This document shows positions 1 through 9,079 of a DNA stretch of 30,010 bases, one piece after another. Origin of the DNA: UBA2330 sp035443185. GTDB lineage: Bacteria; Bacteroidota; Ignavibacteria; Tepidaquicellales; Tepidaquicellaceae. Positions within the stretch are counted from its first letter, which is position 1, and every line of letters starts with the position of its first letter. Position numbers and translations under genes: made by a program. The notes beneath the pieces are model-generated. The model did no database searches and was not told the origin of the DNA. It was given only the letters and a program-made list of their open reading frames with translations. Where the stretch lies: positions 1 to 30,010 of the forward strand of contig DAORRV010000040.1 in the NCBI GenBank assembly GCA_035443185.1, given 5' to 3'.

Positions 1-1
1 A

Positions 2-709
2 AATGTATCAAAGTTTATTAGAGGAAGATCAATTCTCAAAAATATCAGTTTAGGATTTAGAGAAAATAAGATAACGGCAGTGATTGGAAAAAGCGGCAGC
101 GGAAAATCGACTTTACTTAAATGCATAAACGGACTAATAAAACCATCGGAGGGAGAAGTCATATTATTTGGTAGTTCACTGGATTATGAAAATTTAATTC
201 CTGTCAGAATGCAGATCGGATATTCTGTTCAGGGAACAGGACTTTTTCCGCATCTGAATATTTTTGAAAACATTTCTTTGCTGGCAAAACTTAATGACAA
301 AAGGAACGAGGATATCGAATCACGGACAAAACTCTTAATGGAAATGACTGATCTTTCATTAGAGCATGGTATGAAATTTCCATATCAACTGTCCGGCGGA
401 GAGCAGCAGCGTGCCGGACTCTGCAGGGCTATGATGATGAATCCAAAAATATTTCTTTTAGATGAAGCATTCGGAGCGTTGGATGTCACTACTAAAAATG
501 AGGTTCATCTTGAATTACTGAAAATTCAAAAAACAGAACCACGCACTATAGTATTAGTGACACATGATCTGAATGAAGCTTTCAAGCTAGCTGATGAAAT
601 AGTAATAATTGAAAAAGGTGAAATTCAGCAGAAAGGAAACAGAGATGAAATTTTAAATTCACCTGCAAATGATTTTGTAAAATATTTTACAGCATCGCAG
701 TTAATATGA
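2..709 (+). CDS. ABC transporter ATP-binding protein, OpuC/ProV (osmoprotectant/EgtV) type, 5' end cut by window edge
   Basis: This is the cytoplasmic ATPase of an importer for quaternary amines (glycine betaine, choline, carnitine) or possibly ergothioneine. The reading frame is open back to base 2, so the real start lies outside the window; a GTG at 80 falls inside the Walker A strand and cannot be the start. Visible motifs are Walker A GKSGSGKST (residues 29-37 of the visible part), the Q-loop around YSVQGTGLFPHL, the signature LSGGEQQR, Walker B IFLLDEA, the D-loop ALD and the H-loop VTHD. The stop overlaps the next start by 4 bases (ATGA), so it is translationally coupled to the fused permease/binding protein that follows. 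No C-terminal CBS domains are present, unlike classical ProV/OpuCA. The ABC ATPase call is certain; the substrate class rests on the partner protein. Confidence 0.93.
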   Translation, partial: NVSKFIRGRSILKNISLGFRENKITAVIGKSGSGKSTLLKCINGLIKPSEGEVILFGSSLDYENLIPVRMQIGYSVQGTGLFPHLNIFENISLLAKLNDKRNEDIESRTKLLMEMTDLSLEHGMKFPYQLSGGEQQRAGLCRAMMMNPKIFLLDEAFGALDVTTKNEVHLELLKIQKTEPRTIVLVTHDLNEAFKLADEIVIIEKGEIQQKGNRDEILNSPANDFVKYFTASQLI

Positions 710-2214
710 AAATTCTTTTTACATTAATATTAATTCTGTTTTCATTTTCAAAATTAAATTCTCAAACATCTCAGACAATAAAGGTTGGTGCAAAACATTT
801 CAATGAAGGATATATACTAAGTGAAATACTAAGTCAGCTTCTTGAAAAGAACGGATTTGAAGTAGAAAGAAAATTCAATCTCGGAGGTACTTTGATCTGC
901 TATGAAGCCTTATCGAACGGTGACATAGATCTGTATCCGGAATACACAGGAACAATATCTGAAGCCATTTTGAAAATGAATGAGAAGGTCAGTTTTACTG
1001 AACTTAAAAAAATACTTAATGAAAAAGATCTTGATATATCAGGTGAATATGGATTTAATAATACATATGCACTGGCTGTAAAAAATGAAACTGCGAAAAC
1101 ACTTTCACTTGAAAATATTTCCGGTCTGAAAGTTCATCCTGAACTGAAACTTGGTCTAAGCTATGAATTTCTGAAAAGGGAAGACGGATGGATGGAGCTT
1201 TCTGAAGTTTACCAACTGAAACAAAAGCCGGTGGGACTGGAACACGGACTTGCTTATAAGGCATTAGAAGACGGTCAGATAATGCTGACTGATGTGTATT
1301 CGACAGATGGTGAAATTCCTAAGTACGATCTGAAGATATTGAATGATGACAAAAATTTTTTTCCAAAATACTATGCAGTTACTTTTTATAAAAATAAAAT
1401 TGCAGACAGTATTAAAAATATTTTGAATGTACTTACAGGAGTGATCTCGGAAAAAGAAATGCAGGAGATGAATTCAAAAGTATTATTTGAGAATAGAACA
1501 TTTTCTGAAGTAGCAGGGGAGTTTATAAAAAGTAAAGATCTTTTTAATGACAAACCAGATCTGAATACTCATGATAAAGAAAGTATCTTAAGTGAAATAT
1601 TTGCAAAGCTCATTCAGCATTTAAAGCTGACATTTCTTGCATTACTCATTTCAATAGTGATAGCAGTACCTGCAGGAATTTTTATCTACACATATTCTTC
1701 ATTTTCAAAACCGGTATTATATCTTGCGGGCTTACTTCAGACAATACCTTCGATTGCACTACTTGCATTCATGATCCCGCTTTTTGGAATTGGATTTCTG
1801 CCGGCAGTTATCGCATTATTTTTATATGGCTTATTGCCGATACTCAGAAATACAACTATAGCTTTATTCTCAGTTGATCCATTGTTAAAAGAAGTAGCTG
1901 AAGGAATGGGTCTTTCAAAAAAGCAAAAACTTTTTCATATAGAATTGCCGTTATCTTTGCCGACGATACTCGCCGGTATCAGAACTGCTGCAGTGATTAA
2001 TATAGGAACGGCAACATTAGCTGCATTCATTGGAGCCGGGGGACTTGGTGAATTTATTGTGACAGGACTTGCATTGAACAATACAAATCTTATTCTGATG
2101 GGAGCTGTACCTGCGGCATTGCTGGCTGTACTGACAGAAATATTTTTTGAGATTTTAGAAAAATATATTACTCCTGAATATTTAAAGAGAACAGAAACTA
2201 TTAATAATCTTTGA
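706..2214 (+). CDS. Fused substrate-binding protein plus permease of an osmoprotectant (OpuC/EgtU)-type ABC importer
   Basis: A single 502-residue polypeptide combines both non-ATPase parts of the importer. It begins with a signal peptide (hydrophobic core about 3-15, small residues near 19). A ProX/OpuCC-type binding domain follows (about 24-285), with the hallmarks VGAKHFNEGYILSE near its start and DLYPEYTGT. From about residue 300 there is a permease domain of about five membrane segments, with the EAA loop EVAEGMGLSKKQ starting at residue 396, where the ATPase docks. The ATG overlaps the ATPase stop. The domain order (binding domain first) is the reverse of the EgtU and OpuF fusions, where the membrane domain comes first. 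The topology works: a periplasmic N-terminal domain, then an odd number of membrane spans, with the C-terminus in the cytoplasm. The substrate cannot be read from sequence; glycine betaine/choline-like compounds are the default and ergothioneine is an alternative. Confidence 0.9.
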   Translation: MKILFTLILILFSFSKLNSQTSQTIKVGAKHFNEGYILSEILSQLLEKNGFEVERKFNLGGTLICYEALSNGDIDLYPEYTGTISEAILKMNEKVSFTELKKILNEKDLDISGEYGFNNTYALAVKNETAKTLSLENISGLKVHPELKLGLSYEFLKREDGWMELSEVYQLKQKPVGLEHGLAYKALEDGQIMLTDVYSTDGEIPKYDLKILNDDKNFFPKYYAVTFYKNKIADSIKNILNVLTGVISEKEMQEMNSKVLFENRTFSEVAGEFIKSKDLFNDKPDLNTHDKESILSEIFAKLIQHLKLTFLALLISIVIAVPAGIFIYTYSSFSKPVLYLAGLLQTIPSIALLAFMIPLFGIGFLPAVIALFLYGLLPILRNTTIALFSVDPLLKEVAEGMGLSKKQKLFHIELPLSLPTILAGIRTAAVINIGTATLAAFIGAGGLGEFIVTGLALNNTNLILMGAVPAALLAVLTEIFFEILEKYITPEYLKRTETINNL

Positions 2215-2276
2215 TAACTTTCCTGATCTCAGCACTTTTTCAAAAATTGAGTAATTATATCATCAAACTCCCATAA

Positions 2277-2320
2277 ACACTGACAATCAGTTTGTTGATT
2301 CGGTGTCCCATTTCTTTTTT
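2277..2320 (+). terminator. Possible rho-independent terminator of the ABC importer operon
   Basis: ACACTG (2277-2282) pairs with a complementary arm at 2301-2306 (one G-T pair). After a 2-base bulge, AATCA (2285-2289) pairs with TGATT (2296-2300) around a 6-base loop. A T-rich run follows at 2311-2320 after four intervening bases. It lies about 60 bases after the importer stop. The stem is AT-rich and bulged, so this is tentative. Confidence 0.35.
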
Positions 2321-2391
2321 ATAAAGGAAGGGAAAATTTTACATCCATCCAAAACGATTTAAATACAGAATTCAAGATTCATTTTTTTCTG

Positions 2392-2460
2392 CTAACTTTT
2401 TTTTAACGACCCTCGATAAGAACACTCGAGGACAGGCTCAAAAAGTAACAAAAATGTCGC
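2392..2460. repeat. Dispersed intergenic hairpin repeat, copy 1
   Basis: The block opens with ACTTTTTT (2395-2402), then an AACGACC core, and closes with AAAAAGTAACAAAAA (2440-2454) followed by TCG and a C-rich end. The same order of blocks recurs at 9233-9282. ACTTTTT pairs with AAAAAGT as an outer stem. This copy also carries a nested perfect hairpin, CCTCGA (2411-2416) with TCGAGG (2426-2431). It lies between the importer operon and the convergent M23 peptidase gene and contains no credible coding sequence. Confidence 0.6.
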
Positions 2461-2483
2461 CCGCGTAAAACAGGCGGATACTG

Positions 2484-3239
2484 TTAATGATCTTTGATAA
2501 CTTTTTTTTCAGAAGTTCTCAGATCATTTATGAATTCTTCAGGGACTGGATATCCTTCTACAGAAATCAGATATGAAACATGCAGATGAGTCTTACCTTC
2601 TTTGAGAATTGTCTTTCTACCGGTCCTTCCGACTTCACCGATCTTATCACCGGGAGCCAGGATATCGCCGGGTTTTACACTGACTACAGAAAGGTGTGAA
2701 TAATAAAATAATCCTTTATTTGTAACATCAAAAATTTTCACATACCTGCCGCCCCTAAGCACAGAACCAACATCCCAGGTCGTATCTGTAGCAACAACAA
2801 CTCCACCTGACATACTCACCACGTCGACCGGTTTCAAAGTCGAGTCATCTAAAAGATCTTTATTTTCATCGAGTATCATAATGTCATGAGCCGGATGCCC
2901 TTTGGAATTACTGCCCTGAAAATAGTCATAAGTACTTAATCTGAAATCATTTCCACCTTCTCTGTAATAAATAGAGGTGAAATTCTTTAAAGGGAAAACC
3001 CAGTCACTTCTTTTATAAACTTTGCCGCCGTTATTTTTATAATATTTAGTTACGGCAGGTTCATAGCTGATCAGTAATTCTTCAGCATCATCAGCATCAA
3101 TTTTCCCGGTTTTGATTTTTTCATCAAGAGCATTCCATTTTTCACAGACGTTGTTTGAAGAATTTGTTTGTGCAGAAAGGTTTGTAATAAATATTGAAAA
3201 AAAAACAGTAATTAGTATATATATTTTGAAGAAATTCAT
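2484..3239 (-). CDS. Exported M23-family (LytM-like) peptidase domain protein
   Basis: This is a probable periplasmic or cell-surface peptidoglycan hydrolase of the zinc metallopeptidase M23 family, or a non-catalytic relative. I take the ATG at 3239 (251 residues); a TTG two codons upstream (3245) is also in frame. An N-terminal signal peptide ends near SAQ (about 24). The M23 zinc ligands are visible: H115 and D119 in HPAHD, and H218/H220 in THLHVS, with a further histidine at 182 in YYSHLS. All ligand positions are filled, so activity is plausible. About 90 residues lie between the signal peptide and the peptidase core with no domain I recognise. It stands alone, convergent with the ABC operon and 142 bases downstream of aconitase on the same strand. 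Confidence 0.85.
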   Translation of the reverse strand: MNFFKIYILITVFFSIFITNLSAQTNSSNNVCEKWNALDEKIKTGKIDADDAEELLISYEPAVTKYYKNNGGKVYKRSDWVFPLKNFTSIYYREGGNDFRLSTYDYFQGSNSKGHPAHDIMILDENKDLLDDSTLKPVDVVSMSGGVVVATDTTWDVGSVLRGGRYVKIFDVTNKGLFYYSHLSVVSVKPGDILAPGDKIGEVGRTGRKTILKEGKTHLHVSYLISVEGYPVPEEFINDLRTSEKKVIKDH

Positions 3240-3381
3240 TGGCAATTAAATAACCCACCCTAACCCATCCTTTTGAAACGGGAGGGAATGAGAGGATATT
3301 TTTAAACTCGATTTATTTTAAAATTAGAGAAATATTTAATTAAAATTTATTTCTATTTACTTTAGTTTGCTTTTTGATCTA

Positions 3382-5622
3382 CTACCCGCCAGACATAATA
3401 TTGAGTGCGCTGCCGTTTTGGAACCACTTGATCTGCTGGTCATTCATAGTTTGGTTTAGCATGACATTTTCCTCAGTACCGTCGGAATGTTTCAATGTCA
3501 TTTTGATCTGTATACCGGGCTTAATATCTGATACATCCAAATCTATTTTATCATCTTCCCTGATTTTATCATAGTCAGCCGGGTCATTAAAAGTGAGCGG
3601 AAGCATTCCTTGTTTTTTAAGATTGGTCTCATGAATACGCGCGAATGATTTTACAATGATCGCTTTACCGCCAAGGAATCTCGGCTCCATTGCCGCATGT
3701 TCCCGGGAAGAACCTTCACCGTAATTTTCTTCACCAATCACTACCCATCCGATATTTTTTCCTTTATAATGACGTGCAACTCTCGGCACCTCTTCGTAAT
3801 TTCCGCTGAGATGATTTTTGACTTCATTTACTTTATCATTAAAACTATTTACCGCACCGATGAACATGTTATTAGAAATGTTATCCAAATGACCTCTGTA
3901 TCTGAGCCAAGGACCTGCCATTGAAATATGATCGGTTGTACATTTACCTTTTGCTTTAAGTAATACTTGTAAATTCTTAAAATCATTTTCAAGGTCAGGC
4001 ATTTTGAAAGGTTCAAGAGCTTCGAGTCTCTGGCTTTCAGGATGAATTACGACTTCGACATCCGAACCTACTTCCGCAGGTGCTACATAACCCTCCTCAC
4101 CTTTTAAAAATCCTCTGTCAGGCAATTCATTTCCTGTCGGAATATCGAGTAAGACTTCTTCTCCATTTTCATTTCTAATAGTATCTGTTAGGGGATTAAA
4201 TGTTAAATTTCCGGCAAGAGCAAAAGCAGTTACAATTTCAGGCGAAGCTACAAAAGAATGTGTTGCTGAATTACCGTCATTTCTTTTAGAAAAATTTCTG
4301 TTATATGAAGTTATGATAGAATTTTTTTCACCTTCCTTTACATCATGTCTTTTCCACTGACCGATACAAGGCCCGCAGGCATTTGCAAGAACAAGACCAC
4401 CGACTTTTTCAAAAGCTTCGAGTTGACCGTCACGTTCGATAGTTGCTCTGATCTGCTCAGATCCAGGTGTAATTGTAAACTCAGATCTGGCTTTGATATT
4501 TTTTGCAGTTGCCTGTCTTGCAACTGAAGCTGATCTTTCCATATCTTCATAAGAAGAATTTGTACAACTTCCGATTAGGGCAACTTTCAACTCTTCAGGA
4601 TATCCATTTTCAATGACAGCATCTTTAAACTTTGAAATTGGCCATGCAAGGTCTGGTGTGTAAGGTCCGTTCACATGAGGCTCAAGTGTAGAGAGATCAA
4701 TTTCAATAATCTGATCATAATAAGATTCAGATCCTTCATCAGCTTTAAGTTCTGCAGAAATTCCATATGCAAGATTTCCAATTTCTTCACGTTCAGTTGC
4801 TTTTAAATATGCAAACATTTTTTCATCATAAGGAAAGAGGGAAGTAGTCGCGCCAATCTCTGCACCCATATTACAGATCGTGCCTTTACCGGTACAGGAA
4901 ATTGATGAAGTGCCTTCACCGAAATATTCCACGATAGCACCGGTGCCGCCTTTAACAGTAAGAATTCCGGCAAGCTTAAGAATTACATCTTTTGGTGAAG
5001 TCCATCCGCTGAGCTTTCCGGTAAGTTTGACACCGATGATTTTTGGAAATTTTAATTCCCACGGCATACCTGCCATCACATCTACTGCATCAGCGCCGCC
5101 GACACCTATAGCGATCATTCCCAGTCCGCCTGCATTTGGTGTGTGTGAATCAGTTCCGATCAACATGCCGCCCGGGAATGCATAATTTTCGAGGACGACC
5201 TGATGAATAATCCCAGCACCCGGCTTCCAGAATCCGATCCCGTATTTATTGGAAACACTTGAAAGAAAATCATAGACTTCTTTATTGTCACCATAAGCTC
5301 GCAGCAGATCATTCTTTGCGCCGACTTCGGCTTCGATTAAATGATCGCAGTGAACAGTCGATGGAACTGCAACTTTCGGCATTCCTGCTGACATAAACTG
5401 CAGCAGCGCCATCTGAGCCGTTGCATCCTGCATGGCGACTCTGTCCGGTTTAAAATCTGTAAAGTCAATTCCTCTGTTATAAGGTGTCGTCGGTTTTTCC
5501 CAGAGATGGGCATAAAGAATCTTCTCAGTGTAGGTCATTGGTCTGCCAAGTAATTTTTTTGCGTCCTCTACTTTACTTTTAAAATCTGCGTAAACGTTTT
5601 TGATTAATTCGAGATCAAACAT
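3382..5622 (-). CDS. acn: Aconitate hydratase, mitochondrial-type
   Basis: This TCA-cycle enzyme interconverts citrate and isocitrate through cis-aconitate using a [4Fe-4S] cluster in the cytoplasm. At 746 residues it matches the mitochondrial aconitase class, not the longer bacterial AcnA/IRP-1 or AcnB forms. The cluster ligands are Cys353 (GSCTNSS) and Cys416/Cys419 (ANACGPCIGQW), with the same spacing as the mitochondrial enzyme. Other family landmarks are STVHCDHLIEA, GTDSHTPNAGG, and the swivel-domain segment GEENYGEGSSREHAAMEPR near the C-terminus. The ATG start has an AGGA Shine-Dalgarno at 5630-5633 with 7 bases of spacing. It stands as a single gene with 162 bases of AT-rich leader shared with the exonuclease gene upstream. 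No other TCA gene is in the window. Confidence 0.98.
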   Translation of the reverse strand: MFDLELIKNVYADFKSKVEDAKKLLGRPMTYTEKILYAHLWEKPTTPYNRGIDFTDFKPDRVAMQDATAQMALLQFMSAGMPKVAVPSTVHCDHLIEAEVGAKNDLLRAYGDNKEVYDFLSSVSNKYGIGFWKPGAGIIHQVVLENYAFPGGMLIGTDSHTPNAGGLGMIAIGVGGADAVDVMAGMPWELKFPKIIGVKLTGKLSGWTSPKDVILKLAGILTVKGGTGAIVEYFGEGTSSISCTGKGTICNMGAEIGATTSLFPYDEKMFAYLKATEREEIGNLAYGISAELKADEGSESYYDQIIEIDLSTLEPHVNGPYTPDLAWPISKFKDAVIENGYPEELKVALIGSCTNSSYEDMERSASVARQATAKNIKARSEFTITPGSEQIRATIERDGQLEAFEKVGGLVLANACGPCIGQWKRHDVKEGEKNSIITSYNRNFSKRNDGNSATHSFVASPEIVTAFALAGNLTFNPLTDTIRNENGEEVLLDIPTGNELPDRGFLKGEEGYVAPAEVGSDVEVVIHPESQRLEALEPFKMPDLENDFKNLQVLLKAKGKCTTDHISMAGPWLRYRGHLDNISNNMFIGAVNSFNDKVNEVKNHLSGNYEEVPRVARHYKGKNIGWVVIGEENYGEGSSREHAAMEPRFLGGKAIIVKSFARIHETNLKKQGMLPLTFNDPADYDKIREDDKIDLDVSDIKPGIQIKMTLKHSDGTEENVMLNQTMNDQQIKWFQNGSALNIMSGG

Positions 5623-5784
5623 TTTTATATCCTGTTATAAGTTTATTAAAAATTTATTGTATTTTTTGATTCTTTGAAATATTTTTTTATAGATACTAAT
5701 ATTCCTGAAAGCATAATTTATAGAAGCCAAAATATCATCCTTTTGTAATATGGTTATAAGATTTGAAAATCTGTATTTAATGAA

Positions 5785-6543
5785 TTATTCTTGTGTTTCA
5801 GTTTCTGCATTTTCATTTTCATTATCTGCATCCTCATCTGCAAATATTATATCATCATCTTTCAAAAGCTCCAGCCCTTTAAACTTCAGAAGTATCTGTG
5901 CAACTGTCACAATATCTTTCTGACAATATTTCACAATCCTCATCAGATCATTTTCTTCCCAGTAAATTCGCCAGACATCGCTGCCGTCAATGTCGTCTTT
6001 TGGTGATTTGATTCCAAGTGCACCAGCAAGGAGAATCAATGAAGTATAACTTTTATAATCACCAAACTTCCACATATCCATTGTATCAAGATTTTTTATT
6101 TCCCATGGTTTCTTTCCTGAATTATCCAGTATAGCAGGTATCTTCAATCCGTTAATTATGCACCTTCTTGCAATATAAGGATAATCAAATTCTTTACCAT
6201 TGTGAGCGCATAAATAATTATCATCAGAGTTCAGATTATTGTTAAGCATTTCAGAAAATTCCTCAAGTAAAATTTTTTCATCATCTCCATAAAAAGATTT
6301 TATTCTAAAAATCCCGTCTTTTGTAAATACTCCGCAGCTTATACAGATTATTTTTCCAAACTCAGCATAAATACCTGCCTGATCATATACATCACCGCCG
6401 GTTTTATCTTCAGGAATTTTAAACTTCATTTTCTTTTCCCATAAAGCTTTCCAGCTGTCTTCCAGTTCGCTATAACTTTTTCTCTGAGGTACTGTCTCCA
6501 CATCCAAAACCATTACTTTAGTCAGATCAATTTGATCAAGCAT
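5785..6543 (-). CDS. Predicted DEDDy 3'-5' exonuclease, PolB-exonuclease-like ribonuclease H fold
   Basis: This 252-residue protein matches the free-standing family related to the proofreading domain of family B DNA polymerases. All metal-binding positions can be placed: Exo I D14 and E16 (LDVETVP), Exo II D120 (HNGKEFD, 114-120), and Exo III Y206 and D210 (YCQKD), so it is of the DEDDy type and likely active. NLDTMDMWKFGD near 151-162 is typical of the family. The C-terminal tail (about 228-252) is highly acidic and probably disordered. The ATG is preceded by an excellent Shine-Dalgarno (6549-6555). The small DUF1801 gene sits 30 bases upstream on the same strand, so the two are probably co-transcribed. 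The nucleic-acid substrate cannot be read from sequence. Confidence 0.9.
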   Translation of the reverse strand: MLDQIDLTKVMVLDVETVPQRKSYSELEDSWKALWEKKMKFKIPEDKTGGDVYDQAGIYAEFGKIICISCGVFTKDGIFRIKSFYGDDEKILLEEFSEMLNNNLNSDDNYLCAHNGKEFDYPYIARRCIINGLKIPAILDNSGKKPWEIKNLDTMDMWKFGDYKSYTSLILLAGALGIKSPKDDIDGSDVWRIYWEENDLMRIVKYCQKDIVTVAQILLKFKGLELLKDDDIIFADEDADNENENAETETQE

Positions 6544-6548
6544 AATTT

Positions 6549-6555
6549 CCTCCTT
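6549..6555 (-). promoter_or_regulatory. Consensus ribosome binding site of the DEDDy exonuclease gene
   Basis: The minus strand reads AAGGAGG, followed by 5 bases and the ATG at 6543. This perfect anti-SD match fixes the start. It also shows that this organism uses Shine-Dalgarno initiation for some genes, which classical Bacteroidia largely do not. Confidence 0.85.
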
Positions 6556-6573
6556 ATATTTTAATAAATACTT

Positions 6574-6930
6574 TTAACATACTCCATCAGAGTCTTTGAT
6601 TATTTTTGTAATAACATCTTCCGGTAATTTATCAATACTTGTAAATCTGATACAGCTCTTACCGCAGCTAACTCCGTTTAAAACTTTTAAAAGATCTCTA
6701 TTCTTCTCAACAGATTTACTGTCAGCATAGAAAGACATGTAATTCTTCTGAGAATTAAATGCCAGTATCACTTTATCATTTACATCATATGTAGGCATTC
6801 CGTACTTCATACTTTCTTTTATACCCGGGACAGTTTTTTTAATTATCTTTCTTAAAATTGTAAGATCCTTTTTTCTGTCAGCATCTATCTTCTCCATAAA
6901 TTCACTTACTGTTTCGGCTTTTGTGATCAT
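6574..6930 (-). CDS. DUF1801 (YdhG-like) domain protein
   Basis: This is a 118-residue cytoplasmic protein of the DUF1801/YdhG family. The recognisable core runs from about residue 20 to 110 and includes the typical VPGIKESMKYGMPTY and a later FYADSKSVEKNR segment. The family adopts a compact alpha/beta fold related to the N-terminal domain of yeast Fra1 relatives; its biochemical role is not established. It lacks a signal peptide or membrane segment. It sits 22 bases downstream of the DUF255 gene and 30 bases upstream of the exonuclease gene, all on the minus strand, so these three probably form one transcription unit. The family call is confident; no function can be assigned. Confidence 0.85.
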   Translation of the reverse strand: MITKAETVSEFMEKIDADRKKDLTILRKIIKKTVPGIKESMKYGMPTYDVNDKVILAFNSQKNYMSFYADSKSVEKNRDLLKVLNGVSCGKSCIRFTSIDKLPEDVITKIIKDSDGVC

Positions 6931-6952
6931 AACAATTATAGAATAAAATTAC

Positions 6953-9079
6953 TTATTTTGTTAACTTTTCTTTTAAAACTTCAGGATCATTTACCGGCAG
7001 TTCACATTTATAATTTTCACAAACAAATACTTCTGCTTTATTACTTTCATTCTTTTTACCTGTAATGTTTTCAATAAAAGGTGAAATCTTTCCCAACTCT
7101 TCTGCAGCATGCAGCTTTACACTGTTTGGAATATATTCTTTGCAGATCACTTCATTGAGTTTTTTAAATTCATCTGTGTCCTTATTTCCGCTGATAATAA
7201 TTTCTTTCGGAGTATTCAGTAAAAAGCTTAAGTCACAAAGCATCTGCGGACTTGAGAATGGGAGTCTTCTGAGATCTTCAGAAAAAATATTCAGACATCT
7301 GTCGGCTTTGTCTGACAGGTCTTGATCATCGGTCATGTATCCGAGCTTAAGTAAGTTTCCGACCTGTATAGAATTACCTGAAGGTTCTGCACCGTCATAA
7401 GTATCTTTGGTTTTTAACAGAATATCCTTTTCATTTCTTTCCACATCAAAAAACCCTGCGGAGCTGTTATCATAAAATTTTTCAATGACAAGTTTATTTA
7501 GCTCAATCGCAAGAGTTAGATGTTTTATTTCATAACCGGCTTCGTACATATTGATCAGACCTGAAATAAAAAATGCATAGTCTTCAAGCGTCCCATTAAA
7601 TCTCGACTCACCATCTCTGTATCTGTGAAGTAAAACTTTATCCTCAGGTTTGTATAGATTTTTCAAAATGAAATCCACTGCCGCTAAAGCTCTGTCATAA
7701 TATTTTTCCTTGCCTGTTGCCTGGTATAATTTTGCGAAAGCTGAAATTGTAAGTCCGTTCCATGAAGTAAGGATCTTGTCATCCAGATAAGGTCTGGATC
7801 TTTCTGATCTTTCAGCAAGCAGTTCAGTTCTGCAGTCATCGATGATTCTAGCAATTTCTTCAGGCATTTTGTCAAAATTTTTACCTGTTTCATATATATC
7901 ATTTGCAATATACATCACATTCTTTTTGCCAAAGACCTCGTGCGGATCGTTGACAGTATTACCGTTTGTCAGAATGCCGTAGTAATAATTAAAAATTTCA
8001 GCATTATCTTTGCCAAGAATTTTTTCAATCTCTTCCTTTTCCCAGAGATTAAATGCACCTTCTTCTTTGACATCAGGCTTATTTTTATCCGGTGCACTTT
8101 CAGCATCTTCAGCAGAATAAAATCCTCCGTTTTCATCAGAAAGAATATTTAAAACATATTCCGCAGTATCTTCGGCTACATATAAATAAAATTTATTTTT
8201 TGTAACAAGATAAGTATCTGTGTAAGCAGATATAAGCTGAGCCTGATCATAAAGCATCTTTTCAAAATGCGGCACTCGCCAGAAATTGTCCACCGAGTAT
8301 CTGTGAAATCCTCCTTCCAGATGATCATACATTCCTCCTTCGTACATTTTTTTCAAAGAAAAAGTAACCGCGTCGAGAGCTAAAAAGTCTTTATTGTGAT
8401 AATAATGATCGAGTAAAAAATTATATACTACCGGCCTTGGAAATTTATTTCCCGAGCCAAAACCGCCTTCGATCTCATCATAGATCGACATGGTATTTTT
8501 AAATGCATTTTCAAGAATTTCCTTTGACAATGTCTTATCACCGTCACTGCTGAGTCTGGTATTTATAAGCTCCTGTAATTTCAAAACTATATTATCACCG
8601 CTATTCATTACATCGGATCTTTTATTTTCCCATGCATCATTTATTTGTGTGATGACATCTTCAAAACCCGCTCTGCCATATTTTGCTTTTGGTGGAATGT
8701 AAGTCGCACCGTAAAAAGGTTTGAGTTCAGGAGTAAGAAACATACTCATCGGCCATCCGCCTGAGCCGGTCAAAGCCTGCAGCGCAGTCATATAAACTCT
8801 GTCCACATCAGGTCTTTCTTCTCTGTCCACTTTTATATTGATGAAAAATTCATTCATCAGTTTAGCGATCTCTTCATTTTCAAAAACCTCACGCTCCATG
8901 ACATGGCACCAGTAGCAGGTAGAATATCCTATTGATAAAAATATCGGTTTATCTTCTTTCCGGGAAATTTCAAAAGTGTCTTCAGACCATGGATGCCAAT
9001 CGACTGGATTATACGCATGTTGTAAAAGGTAAGGACTTTTTTCGTTAAGTAATTTATTGGATTTGAGTTTACTTTGCAT
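6953..9079 (-). CDS. DUF255 thioredoxin-like / (alpha/alpha)6-barrel protein, YyaL/SPATA20 family
   Basis: This is a full-length (708 residues) member of the conserved YyaL/SPATA20 family. The N-terminal thioredoxin-like DUF255 domain (about 5-170) contains the hallmark KSPYLLQHAYNPVDW, the CxxC pair C55/C58 (STCYWCHVM), and KVDREERPDVD. The rest resembles the six-hairpin glycosidase or N-acylglucosamine-2-epimerase barrel, with landmarks GGFHRYSVDNFWRVPHFEKM and DDKILTSWNGL. There is no signal peptide, so it is probably cytoplasmic. The molecular role is not established; a redox function of the CxxC site is an inference. It is the first gene of the probable unit with DUF1801 and the exonuclease. 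The upstream 443 bases carry no other gene. Confidence 0.93.
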   Translation of the reverse strand: MQSKLKSNKLLNEKSPYLLQHAYNPVDWHPWSEDTFEISRKEDKPIFLSIGYSTCYWCHVMEREVFENEEIAKLMNEFFINIKVDREERPDVDRVYMTALQALTGSGGWPMSMFLTPELKPFYGATYIPPKAKYGRAGFEDVITQINDAWENKRSDVMNSGDNIVLKLQELINTRLSSDGDKTLSKEILENAFKNTMSIYDEIEGGFGSGNKFPRPVVYNFLLDHYYHNKDFLALDAVTFSLKKMYEGGMYDHLEGGFHRYSVDNFWRVPHFEKMLYDQAQLISAYTDTYLVTKNKFYLYVAEDTAEYVLNILSDENGGFYSAEDAESAPDKNKPDVKEEGAFNLWEKEEIEKILGKDNAEIFNYYYGILTNGNTVNDPHEVFGKKNVMYIANDIYETGKNFDKMPEEIARIIDDCRTELLAERSERSRPYLDDKILTSWNGLTISAFAKLYQATGKEKYYDRALAAVDFILKNLYKPEDKVLLHRYRDGESRFNGTLEDYAFFISGLINMYEAGYEIKHLTLAIELNKLVIEKFYDNSSAGFFDVERNEKDILLKTKDTYDGAEPSGNSIQVGNLLKLGYMTDDQDLSDKADRCLNIFSEDLRRLPFSSPQMLCDLSFLLNTPKEIIISGNKDTDEFKKLNEVICKEYIPNSVKLHAAEELGKISPFIENITGKKNESNKAEVFVCENYKCELPVNDPEVLKEKLTK

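Noticed and set aside
80..82. GTG as a start for the first ABC ATPase
   Set aside because: The codon lies within the strand just ahead of Walker A and the frame is open to the window edge, so the N-terminus is simply cut off.
3246..3381. G/C-rich stretch between the M23 gene and aconitase (CCCACCC...GGGAGGG, about 3256-3286)
   Set aside because: It resembles a degenerate hairpin repeat or weak terminator, but pairing is poor and the match to the 28491 repeat is too loose to call.
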